A stretch of DNA of 55,170 nucleotides, taken from contig SFFW01000009.1 in assembly GCA_004556755.1 (NCBI GenBank), positions 1-55,170 of the forward strand, in the 5' to 3' direction. A model generated the notes under the pieces. That model did no database searches, was not told the DNA's origin, and saw only the letters and a list, made by a program, of their open reading frames with translations. The DNA comes from Clostridiales bacterium (GTDB taxonomy: Bacteria > Bacillota > Clostridia > Oscillospirales > Oscillospiraceae). The position numbers and the translations under genes were made by a program. Positions 52,028 through 55,170 of the stretch are shown here, piece after piece; the stretch's first letter is position 1; each line of letters begins with the position of its first letter.

Positions 52028-53521
52028 ATGAAAAAAAGGTTTGTAGCTATCGTACTGTGCCTTTTAATGGCACTCTCGCTGCTGCCCGTTGCGGCGCTTG
52101 CGGAGACTCGAGTCATTGACAACATTGACGTGATGTACGATGCACCGAGGCAGGGCAGCAAGCTCTCGCAGCCCGACTATTCCTACGGCGATCTGATGCT
52201 CAAGGACTTCTACTGGTGGAGCGATATCAACGGCGACGGCGTATATAACCCCGACGTTGACGGCGAACACGCCACGGTGTATGACAAGGACTGCAAATAC
52301 TATCTCCACGTCGTATTCCAGACCTCCGAGTATTCCGCCTTTGCAAAGGCCGCCGAGGGCGACAGCTTCGTGTACACCGGAAAGATCGTCTGCAACGGCA
52401 GCATCGAGTTTGACGGAAAGGCCTACGTCAGCGCCGACAGCAGAGTCCTTACGGCGGACATCCCCGTCGGTGTCCCCGCCCCCGCACATGACTTCGGCAA
52501 ATACAATGTCGTTTGGAGCGAGGGCTTTGAGGCAGCAGGTCTGCCCGAAGGCTGGAGCCTCAAGGACGCCGACGGCGACGGTAATTGCTGGGAAGTGCAA
52601 TACGGTACAACGAATTACGACACCCATTGCGGAGACGGCTCCGTTTCCTCCTATTCTTACATAGACGGTGAGCCCGTCAGTCCCGACGATTGGCTCATAA
52701 CACCCGAAACGAAGGTTGGCAAGGACTACATCTTCTCCTTCTGCGCAAAGGCAAAGGACCCTCAGTGTTCCAAGGAAGTTTTCGGCGTCTACATTTCCGT
52801 TGACGGCGGCGACTTTACGCAGCTCGGCAGCGACTACACCACATCCCCTCAGTGGACCGAATACCGCTTTGACCTCTCGGCATACGAGGGCAAAGCCGTA
52901 AAGCTTGCAATAGTGCATCATAACATCAGCGATATGTTCGCCATTACGGTCGACTGCGTGAATATGCTCCAAAAGGCGCCCTACCCCTTCATCGACGTTG
53001 AGTATGAGGGCCGCCATGCGCCCTATGCCGACGCTATTCTGTGGGCTGCCGACAACGGCATCACCGCAGGCTACGGCAACGGCATATTCAAGCCCGATCA
53101 GGGCTGCACCAGAGCGCAAGTCGTCACCTTCCTTTGGCGTGTCGCAGGCTGCCCCGCACCCAAGAGCAGCATAAACAATTTCAGCGACGTCTCCTCCGAG
53201 GGTGCGCTTGCTCCATACTACACGGCGATACTTTGGGCGTCCGAGCAGGGCATCACCACCGGCTTTAACGACGGTACCTTCCGTCCCTTCGCCGTCTGCA
53301 CGAGAGCGCAGTTTGTGACCTTCCTCTGGCGCTACGAGGGCAAGACTCAGGTCAGCATCGAAAACCCCTTCACCGACGTTCCGCACAACGCCTACTACGA
53401 TGCGATCATGTGGGCATACGAAACGGGTGTCACCAAGGGTTACGGCGGCGGTCTCTTCAAGCCCGACAAGGACTGCTCCAGGGCCGAGGTCGTCACCTTC
53501 ATCTACCGTGCCGAAGTATAA
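52028..53521 (+). CDS. Secreted protein with cleaved-adhesin domain and three C-terminal SLH repeats
   Basis: 497 residues from ATG 52028, seven bases after AAGGAG. Signal peptide 1-24 (KKRFVAIVLCLLMALSLLPV, AALAE). The N-terminal part (30-140) has a WSDINGDGVYNPDVDGEHAT stretch like a calcium/dockerin-type loop. At about 155-315 is a choice-of-anchor J/cleaved-adhesin jelly roll (VWSEGFEAAGLPEGWSLKDA, PDDWLITPETKVGKDYIFSF). Three SLH repeats follow (PYADAILWAADNGITAGYGN, TRAQFVTFLWRYEG, AYYDAIMWAYETGVTKGYGG). It is probably anchored to the wall polymer. Own promoter. Confidence 0.88.
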   Translation: MKKRFVAIVLCLLMALSLLPVAALAETRVIDNIDVMYDAPRQGSKLSQPDYSYGDLMLKDFYWWSDINGDGVYNPDVDGEHATVYDKDCKYYLHVVFQTSEYSAFAKAAEGDSFVYTGKIVCNGSIEFDGKAYVSADSRVLTADIPVGVPAPAHDFGKYNVVWSEGFEAAGLPEGWSLKDADGDGNCWEVQYGTTNYDTHCGDGSVSSYSYIDGEPVSPDDWLITPETKVGKDYIFSFCAKAKDPQCSKEVFGVYISVDGGDFTQLGSDYTTSPQWTEYRFDLSAYEGKAVKLAIVHHNISDMFAITVDCVNMLQKAPYPFIDVEYEGRHAPYADAILWAADNGITAGYGNGIFKPDQGCTRAQVVTFLWRVAGCPAPKSSINNFSDVSSEGALAPYYTAILWASEQGITTGFNDGTFRPFAVCTRAQFVTFLWRYEGKTQVSIENPFTDVPHNAYYDAIMWAYETGVTKGYGGGLFKPDKDCSRAEVVTFIYRAEV

Positions 53522-53542
53522 GCAAAGTCAGGCGGTGCGGCC

Positions 53543-53914
53543 GTGAAGCGCGAAGAATTAAAGAGCTTAATTCTTGAAAACTACATTGCGGCGACCGATC
53601 GTCCGTGGCAGAAATACCCAAGCTTCGAAGTGTTCCGGCACCCCGGCAGCGGCAAATGGTTTGCCCTTATAATGGACTTGCCGAGAGGCCGGCTCGGACT
53701 TTCGGGCTTCGGAACGCTTGATGTCGTAAACCTCAAGTGCGATCCCGTCTTAGTGGCATCGCTTCAAGGCGGAAGCGGCATTTTCCCCGCATATCACATG
53801 AACAAGGAAAACTGGCTCACCGTCGCACTTGACGGCAGCGCACCAGACGACATACTGCGTGCGCTGCTCGACATGAGCTACGACCTGACCCGGCCGAAAA
53901 GACGCAAGAAGTGA
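53543..53914 (+). CDS. MmcQ/YjbR-family protein
   Basis: 123 residues from a GTG with AGGCGG upstream. YPSFEVFRHPGSGKWFALIM, VVNLKCDPVLVASLQGGSGI, PAYHMNKENWLTVALDG and ILRALLDMSYDLT match the small CyaY-fold MmcQ/YjbR family with a conserved KCDP motif. Basic tail (RPKRRKK). Function of the family is not firmly known. It is followed, six bases after the stop, by the palindromic element. Confidence 0.88.
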   Translation: MKREELKSLILENYIAATDRPWQKYPSFEVFRHPGSGKWFALIMDLPRGRLGLSGFGTLDVVNLKCDPVLVASLQGGSGIFPAYHMNKENWLTVALDGSAPDDILRALLDMSYDLTRPKRRKK

Positions 53915-53920
53915 GTACAA

Positions 53921-54233
53921 AACACCGGAAGCGGGATTCCGCTTGGGCGGACTCAGATAAGGATAAGTCGGTTTTGAGCGGCTCTTTTTCGCCCATACTT
54001 CACAAAAAATCTCGGTAATACACAAAGTATTACCGAGATTTTGTCGTTTTGTCTGAACGAAAAATATCTCGCTCAAAACTGCTACGCACCCTGTAAAATT
54101 GGATTTTGTTCTGTGGCAAGGCAAAAAGCGCAGGAATAATGGATATATATTACGAGCATTTTTAACGAAGCCACGGGGCAAAAGACTTTTTACAGGGCGG
54201 CTTATCTTTATCTGAGTCCGCCCTCCCGGTGTT
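53921..54233. repeat. 313-bp nested palindromic (MITE-like) element
   Basis: Terminal inverted repeats: AACACCGG at both ends, then, after a small left-only hairpin (AAGCGGGATTCCGCTT), a 23-base arm (53945-53967) that matches its partner (54201-54223) at 22 of 23 positions. Inside are two further long hairpins: 53969-54085 (GGTTTTGAGCG/CGCTCAAAAC, core CTCGGTAATA/TATTACCGAG) and about 54089-54196 (CCCTGTAAAA/TTTTACAGGG, core ATAAT/ATTA). The whole folds as a three-way cruciform. It fills the gap between two convergent genes and holds no ORF. No target duplication is clear. Confidence 0.85.
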
Positions 54234-54238
54234 CGTGT

Positions 54239-54466
54239 TTATTTTTTCTCCAGCGACTTGCCCCAGCCCTTTTTAAGACCGCCGCCGCTGCGGATTCCGG
54301 TTATCGCCTCGGAAACGCAGGCGTACATATCGACCGTTCCCGTAGAAGACGCCTTGTAATTCACCGCACGCTCAGCATTGATGCCGTAATGCTCCGCCGT
54401 CTCGACGGCGTCGATGTTCGCAGCGAGGAACAGAAACTCCCAGCCGTACTTTCTTTTTTGTTCAAA
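54239..54466 (-). pseudogene. VWA-domain protein, C-terminal remnant
   Basis: Residues EQKRKYGWEFLFLAANIDAV, ETAEHYGINAERAVNYKASS and TGTVDMYACVSEAITGIRSG match the last third of small clostridial von Willebrand A proteins. The N-terminal two thirds with the MIDAS DxSxS motif are missing. The frame extends upstream to 54562 but reads unrelated residues beyond about 54466, where the base composition drops sharply in G+C. The gene was therefore cut by the foreign DNA at the right end. Confidence 0.75.
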
Positions 54467-54514
54467 AAGTGATATACTGATACAAAGCAATTCGAAAGGC
54501 GGTGAACTCACACA

Positions 54515-54553
54515 ATGAGACTTATTCGAGGTAACTACTCGGTGCAGTTGTAA
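54515..54553 (+). CDS. Possible 12-codon leader peptide
   Basis: ATG 54515 reads MRLIRGNYSVQL and stops at 54553; AAAGGCGGTG lies 9-18 bases upstream and an extended -10 (TGATATACT) is at 54472-54480. Its last codons overlap the 5' arm of a stem (GGTGCAG at 54541 with CTGCACC at 54602; inner arms CTGGCAACA/TGTTGTCAG). This is the layout of a translational attenuator in front of the methyltransferase. Evidence is layout only. Confidence 0.4.
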   Translation: MRLIRGNYSVQL

Positions 54554-54655
54554 ATCTGGCAACAGATTGTATCGAGCTTATTTTATGATGTTGTCAGTTG
54601 GCTGCACCTATAATTGATGTACAAAACAAAAATATTCAAAATAGGAGTAGTTACG

Positions 54656-55170
54656 ATGAAAGAAAAAGAATTGATAGACATTTGGAAAAAAGAAGAAAGT
54701 GTTGCACATATCCATGGATGGGATTTTTCTCACATTGAGGGAAGATATACGGAAGAAACGGACTTGCCTTGGAATTGTCAACACATCATACTGGATTACT
54801 TAAAACCAGAAATGAAACTGCTGGATATAGATACTGGTGGTGGTGAATTCTTGTTATCTCTCCGCCATCCTTATGTAAAGACAAGTGCAACCGAAGCCTA
54901 TCCCCCAAATATTCAGCTATGCAGAGAAACCTTGCTTCCTCTCGGTATTGATTTTCGTGCAGGTGATGGAAAGGATATGTTGCCATTTGGTGATTATGAA
55001 TTTGATATTGTCATTAATCGTCACGGTGATTTTAATGCCAAAGAAATACATCGTGTTTTGAAATGTGGAGGAATTTTTATCACTGAACAGGTTGGGGCTG
55101 AAAATGACCGTGAATTGGTGGAGCTTCTATTAGGAAAAACTGAACTTCCATTTCCAGAACAGTATCTTGA
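54656..55170 (+). CDS. Class I SAM-dependent methyltransferase, cut by window end
   Basis: 171 codons are visible from ATG 54656 (TAGGAG upstream) to the window edge. LKPEMKLLDIDTGGGEFLLS is motif I of the Rossmann SAM-binding fold, although the usual LDxGxGxG has Asp in place of the first Gly. TSATEAYPPNIQLCRETL, RAGDGKDMLPFGDYEFDIVI (motifs II-III) and EIHRVLKCGGIFITEQVG (post motif) follow. It resembles small Firmicute methyltransferases of unknown substrate. The DNA is much richer in A+T than the chromosome, so it is likely acquired. Confidence 0.85.
   Translation, partial: MKEKELIDIWKKEESVAHIHGWDFSHIEGRYTEETDLPWNCQHIILDYLKPEMKLLDIDTGGGEFLLSLRHPYVKTSATEAYPPNIQLCRETLLPLGIDFRAGDGKDMLPFGDYEFDIVINRHGDFNAKEIHRVLKCGGIFITEQVGAENDRELVELLLGKTELPFPEQYL

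Noticed and set aside
53921..54233. Palindromic element as an insertion sequence with transposase
   Set aside because: The interior has no ORF of useful length, so it can only be non-autonomous or a structured RNA or DNA element.

Overview
The window is a high-GC, spore-forming, low-copy-GC-variant Firmicutes chromosome. The best fit is a gut clostridium of the Oscillospirales type, but this is inference from gene content, not from a marker tree. Evidence: the yabP-yabQ-divIC-yabR sporulation and division cluster, an hrcA-grpE-dnaK-dnaJ operon behind a CIRCE-type operator, two S-layer-homology proteins, an LTA-synthase-like enzyme, a polyamine ABC operon, and prophage and serine-recombinase genes of clostridial type.

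Layout. 1-4014 (-): a large YD/RHS-repeat protein that has lost its 5' end and runs off the left edge. 4008-5164 (+): the 3' half of a phage baseplate J gene plus the next tail gene. 5237-11148 (-): a surface-polysaccharide operon of flippase, three glycosyltransferases and UDP-glucose dehydrogenase. 11298-12310 (-): an ECF sigma factor with a membrane PepSY partner. 12478-13824 (-): glutamate dehydrogenase. 15041-16478 (-): a HigBA-like toxin-antitoxin pair whose antitoxin carries an ImmA-type protease. 16707-19735: debris of mobile elements (two broken serine recombinases, a broken terminase small subunit, and a SAM-I riboswitch in front of a truncated small ORF). 19736-25654 (-): a decayed contractile-tail prophage. 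25826-29808 (-): potABCD. 29957-32422 (-): RluA-type pseudouridine synthase and yabR-divIC-yabQ-yabP. 32538-37385 (+): heat-shock operon. 37672-37895 (+): a complete but tiny 37-residue gene. 37947-45689 (-): housekeeping genes and transporters. 45778-47648 (+): lipoprotein, HD protein, phosphopantetheinyl transferase and GtrA. 47696-53914: S-layer-type proteins around the LTA synthase. 53921-54233: a 313-bp nested palindromic element. From about 54467 to the end: AT-rich foreign DNA with a leader-type ORF and a methyltransferase.

Main result. The baseplate J gene is cut into two pieces 15.7 kb apart on opposite strands (19736-20095 minus and 4008-4700 plus). Joining the pieces at a shared GC dinucleotide restores one in-frame 350-residue protein. 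The segment of about 4008-19735 therefore appears to have been inverted. The breakpoints also cut the RHS gene and the riboswitch-controlled small ORF, and broken serine recombinases lie just inside one end. The prophage itself has lost its head module by deletions that leave scars in terminase, portal and decoration genes, while most tail genes stay open. A tape-measure gene is not recognisable.

Other points worth checking are the SAM-I riboswitch on a mobile-element ORF, the promoter-to-terminator 37-aa gene, the large nested palindrome, the C-terminally anchored PotD, an apparently leaderless rlmD-type gene, and a consensus promoter with no recognised product upstream of gdhA. No tRNA, rRNA or CRISPR array was seen.
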